64,000 bases of DNA. It comes from Streptomyces sp. V4I2. Lineage in GTDB: Bacteria; Actinomycetota; Actinomycetes; Streptomycetales; Streptomycetaceae. Positions 42,090 through 49,957 of the stretch are shown piece after piece. How positions within the stretch are numbered: position 1 is the first letter of the stretch; the number at the start of each line of letters is the position of its first letter. The notes beneath the pieces are model-generated. The model made no database searches, was not told where the DNA came from, and saw only the letters and a program-made list of their open reading frames with translations. The position numbers were made by a program, and so were the translations under genes. The stretch spans positions 3,534,001 through 3,598,000 of the forward strand of contig NZ_JAUSZM010000003.1 in assembly GCF_030817655.1 (NCBI RefSeq). Reading direction: 5' to 3'.

Positions 42090-43604
42090 CTACGCCAGCC
42101 GGATCACGTTCCAGGACAGCGGCTCCAGTACGGCGGTCAGGGTGCCGTCCGTCAGGGCCGTGCCCTCGACCGGGTGCGGGGCGACCCGCCCGGGCTCGTC
42201 GAGGGTGTTGCGGGCGTCCGGGTCGGCGTCCGCGAGGGCGCTGTGCTCGACGACCGAGGTGAGGTCGAGTCCGTTCAGGGCGACCTCGAGGGGCAGCGCG
42301 TCGGACCGGCTGCGGTTGACCGCGAAGACGGTGACCGTGCCGTCCTCGGCGCGTACGGCGGTGGCGTGCAGCAGGTCGGTCTCGCCGTACTTCTTCGTCT
42401 CGTACGTCGGTGAGTCGACGCGGACGTCGAGGACCTGGCCGCGGCCGTACTTCGAGGCCTGCGCGAACGGGAAGAACGTCGTCTGGCGCCAGGCCGGGCC
42501 GCCCGGCTCGGTCATGATCGGCGCGATGACGTTGACGAGCTGCGCGAGGCAGGCGACGGTCACGCGGTCGGCGTGCCGCAGCAGCGCGATGAGCAGCGAG
42601 CCGAAGACGACCGCGTCCATGACGCTGTAGTTGTCCTCCAGGAGGCGGGGGGCCTCGGGCCAGTCGTCCTGCCCGAACGACTTGGCGTGCTCCTCCCAGT
42701 CCGGCAGGTACCAGACGTTCCACTCGTCGAAGGAGAGGTTGATCTTCTTCTTCGACTTGAGCCTCGCGCCCACGTGGTCCGCGGTCGCGACGACGTTGTC
42801 GATGAAGGACTCCATGTCGACGGCGGAGGCGAGGAAGGAGTCGACGTCGCCGTTCTCCGGCCAGTAGTAGGCATGCAGCGAGATGTAGTCGACGAGGTCG
42901 TACGTCTCCTTGAGGACCGTCGCCTCCCACTCGGCGAACGTCGGCATGCTCTGGCTGGAGGAACCGCAGGCGACCAGTTCGACGGTCGGGTCGAGCTGGC
43001 GCATCGCCCGGGCCGTCTCGGCGGCGACCCGGCCGTACTCCTCGGCCGTCTTGTGGCCCGTCTGCCAGGGGCCGTCCATCTCGTTGCCGAGACACCACAG
43101 CTTGATGCCGAAGGGGTCCTTGTCGCCGTGGGCGATGCGCTTCTCGGCGAGTGCGGTGCCGGAGGTGTGGTTGGCGTACTCCTGGAGCTCCAGGGCCTCG
43201 GCGACGCCTCGGGTGCCGAGGTTCACGGCCATCATGGGCTCGGCCTGGGGGCCGACCTTGCGGAGGAACGCGATGTACTCGGAGAGGCCGAAGCGGTTCG
43301 TTTCGGTCGAGTGCCAGGCGAGGTCGAGGCGGCGGGGGCGGTCTTCGGCGGGGCCTGTCGAGTCCTCCCACTTGTAGCCGGAGACGAAGTTGCCGCCGGG
43401 GTAGCGGATGGCTGTCGCGCCGAGTTCGCGGACCAGGTCCAGGACGTCGGTCCGGATGCCGTCTTCGTCCGCGGTGGGGTGGCCGGGTTCGAAGATGCCG
43501 GTGTAGACGCAGCGGCCGAGGTGTTCGACGAAGGATCCGAAGAGGCGGGGGTTCACTTCGCCGATGGTGAAGGCGGGGTCGAGGGTGAAGCGGGCGGTGT
43601 GCAT
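42090..43604 (-). CDS. abfA: Intracellular GH51 alpha-L-arabinofuranosidase
   Basis: A 504-residue GH51 enzyme without a signal peptide. The acid/base Glu175 is in WCLGNEMDGPWQ and the nucleophile Glu294 is in LSFDEWNVWYLP. RLFGSFVEHLGRCVYTGIFEPGHP and AIRYPGGNFVSGYKWEDS are family hallmarks. The start ATG at 43604 follows GAAAGG. It is the last gene of a five-gene operon with a CUT1 importer, so it should cleave imported arabino-oligosaccharides to L-arabinose. It faces the GH35 gene convergently with a 32-base gap. Confidence 0.94.
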   Translation of the reverse strand: MHTARFTLDPAFTIGEVNPRLFGSFVEHLGRCVYTGIFEPGHPTADEDGIRTDVLDLVRELGATAIRYPGGNFVSGYKWEDSTGPAEDRPRRLDLAWHSTETNRFGLSEYIAFLRKVGPQAEPMMAVNLGTRGVAEALELQEYANHTSGTALAEKRIAHGDKDPFGIKLWCLGNEMDGPWQTGHKTAEEYGRVAAETARAMRQLDPTVELVACGSSSQSMPTFAEWEATVLKETYDLVDYISLHAYYWPENGDVDSFLASAVDMESFIDNVVATADHVGARLKSKKKINLSFDEWNVWYLPDWEEHAKSFGQDDWPEAPRLLEDNYSVMDAVVFGSLLIALLRHADRVTVACLAQLVNVIAPIMTEPGGPAWRQTTFFPFAQASKYGRGQVLDVRVDSPTYETKKYGETDLLHATAVRAEDGTVTVFAVNRSRSDALPLEVALNGLDLTSVVEHSALADADPDARNTLDEPGRVAPHPVEGTALTDGTLTAVLEPLSWNVIRLA

Positions 43605-43652
43605 GTGCGCCTTTCGGGGTACGGGGTTCTGATTCGTTGGCGGCTGCGGGTG

Positions 43653-43690
43653 CGTGGGGGCTGGTCGCGCAGTTCCCCGCGCCCCTAAGG
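43653..43690. repeat. Intergenic repeat word containing the GH43 stop codon
   Basis: GGCTGGTCGCGCAGTTCCCC followed by GCGCCCCT lies between the GH43 and GH51 genes. Similar words occur at 57603-57656. On the minus strand it supplies the stop codon region of the GH43 gene. Confidence 0.65.
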
Positions 43691-44653
43691 AACCTTTGGC
43701 CAGCCGCTCTTTTTCCAGCTCAGCCTGTTGAGCCCTAGCTTCGGCGTGCCCTGGTCCTCCGCGTCGTAGTAGTGGTACGCCAGCCAGTCCTGGCCCCGGT
43801 CGTTGAACACCGACTGGCCTCCCGTGCCGATGTACCTGCCGTGGCCGGCCAGCAACAAGTCTCCGCCGCCCTCCAGCATCGGCGTACCCGTGCTGTCCAC
43901 GTAGGGGCCCGTCACCTTCGTCGATCTGGCCACCCTGATCTTGTACGTCGAGTTCACGCCGGAGCAACAGGCGTCGTACGACGCGAAGAGGTAGTAGTGG
44001 CGGCCGTGCTTCACGATGTACGGGCCCTCCACCGCGTACGGCGCGTCGGGGCGCGTCGCCAGGTGGTGGACCGTCGCTCCCGGCACCGCCTTTCCCGTCC
44101 GCTCGTCCAGCTCCACCATCCGGATGCCCGTCCAGTACGAGCCGAACGACATCCACAACCGGCCGTCCGCCTGGACGATCGCCGGGTCGATGGCGTTCCA
44201 GGTGTCGGTTCGTTCGGAGGTGAAGACCTTGCCGCGGTCGGTCCAGGTGCCGGGCAGGCCGGTCGGGGAGGTGGCCACGCCGATCGCGGAGTGGTTGGTG
44301 CCCCAGGAGGAGACCGCGTAGTAGAGCCAGTACGTGCCGGCGCGGTAGGAGATGTCGGGGGCCCACGGGTCGCCGGTGTCGTTGTACTCGTACCACCAAC
44401 TCGGCGGCTCGGCGAAGGCGTTGCCCGCGTCGTCCCAGTGGACGCGGTCCTTCGAGGTGCGGGCGCCGATCACTCCGCCGGTCGAATAGGCCACGTAGGC
44501 ACCGGACTTGAGGCGGATGACGGTGGGGTCGTGGATGATCTGCTGGCCGGTGATCGGCTGGGGGTCGGGGTAGGTGACGTCCGCCGTGGCCGTGGTGGGC
44601 AGCAGGGCGAGGAGGGCCGCGGCGACGACCGCGGCGAGTCTGAGGCGCTTCAA
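43685..44653 (-). CDS. Secreted GH43 endo-1,5-alpha-L-arabinanase, second
   Basis: 322 residues from TTG at 44653 with GAAGGAG eight bases upstream; a longer frame has no ribosome site. The signal peptide LKRLRLAAVVAAALLALLP ends near TATA. GH43 residues: Asp in IIHDPTVIRLKSG, Asp in NAIDPAIVQADGRLWMSFG, and Glu in YAVEGPYIVKHGRHYYLFAS. Similar to the enzyme at 33574-34605 through the whole domain. It lies 22 bases after the CUT1 permease, so its expression is tied to oligosaccharide import. It should cut arabinan outside the cell. Confidence 0.92.
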   Translation of the reverse strand: MKRLRLAAVVAAALLALLPTTATADVTYPDPQPITGQQIIHDPTVIRLKSGAYVAYSTGGVIGARTSKDRVHWDDAGNAFAEPPSWWYEYNDTGDPWAPDISYRAGTYWLYYAVSSWGTNHSAIGVATSPTGLPGTWTDRGKVFTSERTDTWNAIDPAIVQADGRLWMSFGSYWTGIRMVELDERTGKAVPGATVHHLATRPDAPYAVEGPYIVKHGRHYYLFASYDACCSGVNSTYKIRVARSTKVTGPYVDSTGTPMLEGGGDLLLAGHGRYIGTGGQSVFNDRGQDWLAYHYYDAEDQGTPKLGLNRLSWKKSGWPKVP

Positions 44654-44675
44654 CTGCGCAGCTCCTTCGGGGGAG

Positions 44676-45536
44676 TTACTGGCCCGCGAGGCCGGTGTGC
44701 GCGACACCCGCCACGATCTGGCGCTGGAAGAAGACGAAGACGATGATCAGCGGCAGGCCCGCCATGAGGCCGCCGGCCATGAGCTGGGCCCACTGGATGC
44801 CGTAGGAGTTCATGACGGTGGCGATGCCGTTCGGCATGGTCATCAGGTCGGGGTTGTTGGTCACCATGTACGGCCACAGGAAGTTGTTCCAGGAGGCGAT
44901 GAAGGTGAAGATGCCGACCGCCGCGAGGGAGGGGCGGGACAGGGGCAGGACGATGGTGAAGAAGACGCGCCAGCGGCCGGCGCCGTCGATGAACGCGGCC
45001 TCCTCCAGCTCGCGCGGGATGCCCTGGAAGAACTTGTAGAGGATGTAGACCATCGCGGCGGGCGCGCACTGCGGCAGGATCATGCCCCAGTAGGTGTCGA
45101 CCATCCCCATCTGCTGGACGGTCGTGAAGAGGGGGACGCCGAGGACCGCGGGCGAGACCATCAGGCCGGTCATCACGAGGCCCATCAGGGCGCCCTTGCC
45201 GCGGAACTCGGTGCGGGCGAAGCCGTATCCGGCGAGCGCGCTCACGAGCAGCACGACGGCCGTCACGCAGACCGAGACGACCAGCGAGTTCACGAACCAG
45301 TTGGTGATGTTGCCGGTCTCGAAGATGGCCTTCCATGCCTGGACGGTCCACACCTTCGGCAGCCAGTGCGGCGGCACCTCGACGGCCTCGGTCTCGGACT
45401 TGAGGGACGTGAACAGGGCCCAGACGAGCGGCGCGAGGAACACCGCGGAGACGGCGGCGCCGAGGAGGGTGAGCACGATCTGGCTGGGCGTCCAGACCTT
45501 GCGGGGCTTGACGCGTATCGGTGCGGCGGTGGTCAT
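44676..45536 (-). CDS. CUT1 sugar ABC permease, MalG/AraQ type
   Basis: A 286-residue permease with six membrane spans and the EAA loop ELEEAAFIDGAGRWRVFFTI near residue 190. It follows the other permease with an ATGA overlap. No ATPase gene is present in the operon; Streptomyces CUT1 importers usually borrow the shared ATPase MsiK. The substrate is inferred as arabino-oligosaccharides from the GH43 and GH51 genes that follow. Confidence 0.92.
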   Translation of the reverse strand: MTTAAPIRVKPRKVWTPSQIVLTLLGAAVSAVFLAPLVWALFTSLKSETEAVEVPPHWLPKVWTVQAWKAIFETGNITNWFVNSLVVSVCVTAVVLLVSALAGYGFARTEFRGKGALMGLVMTGLMVSPAVLGVPLFTTVQQMGMVDTYWGMILPQCAPAAMVYILYKFFQGIPRELEEAAFIDGAGRWRVFFTIVLPLSRPSLAAVGIFTFIASWNNFLWPYMVTNNPDLMTMPNGIATVMNSYGIQWAQLMAGGLMAGLPLIIVFVFFQRQIVAGVAHTGLAGQ

Positions 45537-46471
45537 CGGCCGCCCTCCTCACGGTTGCGCAGCAGCCACATCCGGGCGAGGGCGACGGCCGCGATGATCA
45601 CGAAGAAGATGATGGAGATCGCGGAGGCGTAGCCCACGCGGTAGCTGGTGAAGCCCTGTTCGAGGGTGTACTGCACGAAGGTGCGGGTCGATTCCTCGGG
45701 GCCGGGGGTGAAGTCCATCATCACGACGGCCTGGTCGAAGACCTGGAGCGAGGCGAGGATCTGGAGGGCGACGACGAGGCCGGTGATGTTGCGCAGCATG
45801 GGCAGCGTGATGTGGACCATGCGGTGCCAGGCGTTCGCGCCGTCCAGCTTGGCGGCCTCGTAGAGGTGCGCGGGGATGCCCTGGAGGGCGGCGAGGTAGA
45901 GCAGGAAGCTGAAGCCGACGGTCCACCACAGGGTCGTGATGACGACGGCGAGCATGGCGTACGCCTTGTCGGTCAGCCAGGGCGTCTCGATGCCGAAGAC
46001 GTGGTTGACCATGCCCGTGCCGGGGTTGAACAGCCACTGCCAGAGGTTGCCCGCGACGGTCGAGGGCAGCAGGAACGGCGCGAAGAAGCACAGCCGCCAC
46101 AGCCACTTGGCGTGCTCGATGTGGTGGGCCAGCATCGCGAGGAGGAAGGCGAGGACGGTGATGCAGGGCACGACCAGGAGCGTGAAGTAGGCGCTGTGGC
46201 CGAGCGCGTCCCACATCAGGGGGTCCTTCAGGGCCTCGCGGTAGTTGTCGAGGCCGACGAAGTTCGCGCCGTCGCCGGAGATGTTGGCGTCGGTGAGGCT
46301 GAGGTAGACGCCGCGCAGCAGCGGCCAGATCACGAAGAGCACGAACAGGACGAGGAACGGGGCGACGAACCAGCCGCCGTGCTGGAAGCCCTGCTTGCGG
46401 CGGAGGGTGGCGCCGGCCGCGGCGGTCCTCGCGCGGGCCGGGGCGAGGACGGTCTGTGCGCTGGTCGTCAT
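45533..46471 (-). CDS. CUT1 sugar ABC permease, MalF/UgpA type
   Basis: A 312-residue permease with six spans. The EAA loop HLYEAAKLDGANAWHRMVHI is near residue 205, and the first span follows a basic, Ala-rich N-terminus. ATG at 46471 overlaps the binding-protein stop (ATGA), and its own stop overlaps the second permease the same way, so the three are tightly coupled. It forms the heterodimeric pore with the MalG-like partner. Confidence 0.92.
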   Translation of the reverse strand: MTTSAQTVLAPARARTAAAGATLRRKQGFQHGGWFVAPFLVLFVLFVIWPLLRGVYLSLTDANISGDGANFVGLDNYREALKDPLMWDALGHSAYFTLLVVPCITVLAFLLAMLAHHIEHAKWLWRLCFFAPFLLPSTVAGNLWQWLFNPGTGMVNHVFGIETPWLTDKAYAMLAVVITTLWWTVGFSFLLYLAALQGIPAHLYEAAKLDGANAWHRMVHITLPMLRNITGLVVALQILASLQVFDQAVVMMDFTPGPEESTRTFVQYTLEQGFTSYRVGYASAISIIFFVIIAAVALARMWLLRNREEGGR

Positions 46472-47817
46472 GCGACCGCACCTCCCTGCGCGGCGGTCTT
46501 GCCGTCCATGGGGTTCTTCATGGCGAGCAGCTCGGTGAGCGTGCTCTTCATCCGGCGGGCGGCGGCCTCCGGCTTGGCGGAGCCCATCGTCGAGGAGACG
46601 ACGATCGGGCCGACGCGCTGGGCGAGGATGCCGGTGGAGCCCGCGAACCACACCTTCGGCTCGGTGGCCTGGTGGTCCATCGCCGAGGCGTACTCGTTCT
46701 GCGGGCTCAGCTTCTTGTACGCGGCCGTGGACAACGTCGGCGTGTAGGCGGGGATGTGACCGCCCGCCGCCCACTGCTGGGCGTGCTGGACGACGTAGGC
46801 GGCGAGCTGGTGGGCGGCCTCGTTCGTGGCGCCGCCGCGCTCGGACTGGTGCGGCAGGACGAAGGAGTGCGACTCGGCGTGGGTGGCCTGTCTGCCGAAG
46901 ACGGGTGGCAGCGGGGTGGCGCCGTAGTCGAGCTTGGCGCCGGAGAAGACCGGCACCGACCAGTTGCCCTCCCAGGTGAACGGGGCGCCGTTGATGAACT
47001 GCTCACCGTCGGCGGCGCCCGCGGTGGAGTAGCCGTCGGTGACGTGCCGACGCAGGAACTCCAGGACCTCGGTGGCCTTGTCGGTGTCGAAGGTGACCTC
47101 GGTGTCGGCGTCGTTGAAGTAGGTGCCGCCGAGCTGGGTGTAGAACGCGACGAAGAACCACCACATGAAGTTCTGGTCGTTGGCGTGCAGCCCGAGGGTC
47201 TGCAGCCCTTTCCTGGTGGCTTTCTTGGCCTCCTTGAGCACGTCGAACCACTCGTCGGCCGAGGTGACCGGGACCATCCGGCCGTCGTCGCCCAGCAGGC
47301 CCGCCTTCTTCAGCACGTCCTTGCGGTAGAAGCAGAGCTGGACGTGGATGTCGAGCGGGAGGGCGTAGAGCTTGCCGTCGATGACCGCGCGTTTCCACAG
47401 CGCCGGGTTGAAGTCCGCTTCCCGCACGCCGTACTTGGCGAGCAGGCCGACGTCCCAGGGGTCCAGGAGGCGGCCGGGCGAGAAGCCGGTGACCCGGCCC
47501 AGGTGCATGACGCCGAGGTCCGGTGCGCGGTTGCCAGCCGCCGCCATGGCCAGTTTGGTGTAGAAGGGGCTGCCCCACTGGAGGGTGGAGTGCTTCACGT
47601 CGATGCCGGGATTCTCCTCACGGAAGGCGTCCAGCATCGCGATCATGTTGTAGCCGTCGCCGCCACTGAAGAGGTTCCAGTACCGCACGCGGGTCTGTGA
47701 GCCGCTGGCGAGCGCGTCGGCGCCGGTCCCGAGGGCGGCGAAGCCGAAGCTGCCCGCGACCGTGAGACCGCCCGCCGCGGCCAGGAGTTGCCTGCGGTTC
47801 AGGCCAGGTAGTCCCAT
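46468..47817 (-). CDS. CUT1 extracellular sugar-binding protein with Tat signal
   Basis: A 449-residue binding protein from ATG at 47817 (MGLPGLNRRQLLAAAGG). NRRQLLAAAG is Tat-like. No cysteine lies in the first 45 residues, so unlike most Gram-positive binding proteins it is not an obvious lipoprotein. The binding fold starts at RVRYWNLFSGGDGYN; FTWEGNWSVPVF and the C-terminal PKVWFAGSTGILAQRVGPIVV fit CUT1 proteins. It heads the operon with two permeases, GH43 and GH51, and has a strong promoter at 47870-47898. The likely ligand is an arabino-oligosaccharide. Confidence 0.9.
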   Translation of the reverse strand: MGLPGLNRRQLLAAAGGLTVAGSFGFAALGTGADALASGSQTRVRYWNLFSGGDGYNMIAMLDAFREENPGIDVKHSTLQWGSPFYTKLAMAAAGNRAPDLGVMHLGRVTGFSPGRLLDPWDVGLLAKYGVREADFNPALWKRAVIDGKLYALPLDIHVQLCFYRKDVLKKAGLLGDDGRMVPVTSADEWFDVLKEAKKATRKGLQTLGLHANDQNFMWWFFVAFYTQLGGTYFNDADTEVTFDTDKATEVLEFLRRHVTDGYSTAGAADGEQFINGAPFTWEGNWSVPVFSGAKLDYGATPLPPVFGRQATHAESHSFVLPHQSERGGATNEAAHQLAAYVVQHAQQWAAGGHIPAYTPTLSTAAYKKLSPQNEYASAMDHQATEPKVWFAGSTGILAQRVGPIVVSSTMGSAKPEAAARRMKSTLTELLAMKNPMDGKTAAQGGAVA

Positions 47818-47830
47818 TCCCTGCCCTAAC

Positions 47831-47902
47831 TGTTCGATATTCCGGATCACGCTCGTAACTTCGAACGGGACCGTAGGTTCGAAGCGCTTGCGCGTCAATG
47901 GG
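47831..47902 (-). promoter_or_regulatory. Promoter of the arabino-oligosaccharide operon
   Basis: On the minus strand, TTGACG (47893-47898) and TACGGT (47870-47875) are 17 bp apart. TTCGAA occurs in the spacer (47878-47883) and near the expected transcription start (47860-47865), and TGTTCGATATTCCG (47831-47844) lies further downstream. AAGCGCTT (47882-47889) overlaps the spacer. The block matches 34642-34712. Confidence 0.8.
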
Positions 47903-48065
47903 GCGGGCAGCAGGGCGGCACCGAAAACCCGGCCGAAAAGAGTCGGCAAGGCTTTCGAAAAGTGATCGTTCCTGATTGAACAACGGTCGCGGGATCGCAT
48001 GACGCGGACAGTCGTGGGCGCGTAATCTCGGACGAGCCGCCGAACGGCGGTGAGAAGGGGGAACG

Positions 48066-48668
48066 ATGGACATCGCGGGCGCGCGGAGGACTGCGTCCCG
48101 GATCGCCGCGGCGCTGCGGATCCCGCGGCGCGGCGCCACGATGCGGGGCCTGGCGGCCGACCTCGCCACCGCCCTGCGCGCCAGACCCCGTCCCCCGGCC
48201 GACGTCCGCGAGTTGTGCGCGGCGCTGTGCGAGGAGATGAGCGTCCGCCGCGGCGGACGACCCCTCGAGCTGCGCTTCGAACGGTTCCCCGACGAGCTCG
48301 AAGTCACCGGCCTGTGGGTGGAGTTCCACGACTTCGATCTCGTCATCGTCGAGGAGCGGGCCGAGGCCGTGCAGCAACTGGTCATCCTCGGCCACGAGTT
48401 GTGGCACCTGCACGCCGCGCACACCCACCACCACGCGGCCGGTACGGCGGCGGCGCACGCCCTGGCCGACCAGCCCGGCTGGAAGGACGTGGCCCTGACC
48501 GTGGCCGCCCGCGACGGCTCCCGCGAGCGCGACGAGGCCGAGGCCGACGACTTCGGCCACCGCCTGGCCGCAGCCTTCCGGCCCCTGCTCTCCTCGGGCC
48601 GGGACACCCGCCTCGACCCGGTGCAGCGGTCCCTGGGCTACCGCGGACGCGGAGGTACGGCGCGGTGA
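48066..48668 (+). CDS. ImmA/IrrE-like putative metallopeptidase
   Basis: A 200-residue protein. ILGHELWHLHAAHTHHH contains the zinc motif H110-E111-x-x-H114, and a later Glu (ERDEAEADDFGHRLA) may be the third ligand. N-terminal helices are basic. In actinobacteria such proteins sit before a MAB_1171c-like membrane protein and a regulator or oxidoreductase, and are often labelled as toxin-like. A GGGGGAAC box precedes the ATG. It is divergent from the arabino-oligosaccharide operon. Target unknown. Confidence 0.8.
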   Translation: MDIAGARRTASRIAAALRIPRRGATMRGLAADLATALRARPRPPADVRELCAALCEEMSVRRGGRPLELRFERFPDELEVTGLWVEFHDFDLVIVEERAEAVQQLVILGHELWHLHAAHTHHHAAGTAAAHALADQPGWKDVALTVAARDGSRERDEAEADDFGHRLAAAFRPLLSSGRDTRLDPVQRSLGYRGRGGTAR

Positions 48669-49957
48669 GCACCGCCTTCGCACCAGTGGGCAGCGGGCTG
48701 CACCTGGTGGCGGGTCCGGCGGCCCTGGCCCTGGACACGTCCCTCGGCGAGCTGAACCTCACCTTCTGGGTCCCGACCGCGGTCCTGACCGCCGCCCTGG
48801 CGATCAAGCTGCCCAGCATCGTCAAGATGTGGCGGGACCCGCTGCTGCGCGCCGTCGGCGGCCTGCTGCTCTTCGCCTGCGCGGTGTTCGTCTTCGCGGC
48901 CCCGGGCACCATCGCCTGGACCAACCGGGTCACCGGCGTCCCGAACATCTCCTCGCCCTGGGTGTACTCGCTGCTCACCACGCTCTGCGCGTCCTGGCTG
49001 CTGCTGATCATCGCCTGGCGCAACGGCCTCACCGACCGCACGGACCGCACGCGCCGCGCCACCCGGTGGGTCGTCGCCGTCTACGCGGGGGTGATCGTCG
49101 CCCTGTGGGTGCTGTTCGCGTTCGCGGACGCCCCCGTGGAGCGGCTGCGGGACCTGGACACGTACTACGCCAACACGCCGTTCATGCGCGAGGAGATCCT
49201 GCTCTACCTGACCGCGCACACGGTGGCCTCCACGGTCACCGCACGGCTGGTGTGGAACTGGATCCGCACCGACGGCCTCGACGCCTGGCTGCGCTGGGGA
49301 CTCCGGCTCCTCGGCATCGGCTTCACGACGAACCTGTTCTTCGCCGTGTTCAAGCTCACCGCCATCATCGCCCGCTGGACCGGCCACGACCTGGACTGGC
49401 TGTCCACCGACCTGGCGCCATTGGCCGCCGGTGTCGCCGCCACGCTGGTCGCGATCGGCTTCATCGTCCCGCACGCCGGCCAGTACCTGCAGGAACGCTG
49501 GCGCGTCCGGCTCCGCCACCGGCGCCTGCGGCCCCTCTACCTGCTGATGCGGACCGCGGCGGGCGGCCGCGAGCCGTTCACCCTGCGCGCCACCGCCGAA
49601 CTGCGCCTGATCCGCCGCGAGACGTTCATCCGCGACGGACTGCTCCACCTGTCCCGGCACCTCGACGAGAACCTGCGCCTACGGTCCTACGAGGCCGCCG
49701 TCGCCCTCGACTTCGAGCGCGGCCGGGCACAGGCCCTGGCCGCCGCCGTGACGATCCTGGACGCCGCCGCCGGACCACAGCGGTCCTCGGCGGAAGCCCC
49801 GGAGGCCACCTCCGAAGAGCGGTCCCCGGAACCGGACACCACCTATCTGCTGCGGGAGATCCAGGCCGTCTCCGAAGCCCTTCGCCGCCCCGACGACATC
49901 AAGGCGGTACGCGCCCGCGCCGCCGCCCCGGCAGAGAGCGTGTCCGCGCATGACTGA
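48665..49957 (+). CDS. MAB_1171c-like polytopic membrane protein
   Basis: 430 residues from GTG at 48665, overlapping the previous stop (GTGA). Seven or so hydrophobic spans lie between 30 and 275 (for example LLRAVGGLLLFACAVFVFAAP, WVVAVYAGVIVALWVLFAF, LAPLAAGVAATLVAIGFIV). A basic cytoplasmic region follows (WRVRLRHRRLRPLYLLM), then helical segments with LIRRETFIRDGLLHLSRHLDENL. This matches the MAB_1171c putative transporter family, whose function is not known. The tight overlap suggests it works with the ImmA-like protein, perhaps as its membrane sensor. Confidence 0.8.
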   Translation: MSTAFAPVGSGLHLVAGPAALALDTSLGELNLTFWVPTAVLTAALAIKLPSIVKMWRDPLLRAVGGLLLFACAVFVFAAPGTIAWTNRVTGVPNISSPWVYSLLTTLCASWLLLIIAWRNGLTDRTDRTRRATRWVVAVYAGVIVALWVLFAFADAPVERLRDLDTYYANTPFMREEILLYLTAHTVASTVTARLVWNWIRTDGLDAWLRWGLRLLGIGFTTNLFFAVFKLTAIIARWTGHDLDWLSTDLAPLAAGVAATLVAIGFIVPHAGQYLQERWRVRLRHRRLRPLYLLMRTAAGGREPFTLRATAELRLIRRETFIRDGLLHLSRHLDENLRLRSYEAAVALDFERGRAQALAAAVTILDAAAGPQRSSAEAPEATSEERSPEPDTTYLLREIQAVSEALRRPDDIKAVRARAAAPAESVSAHD

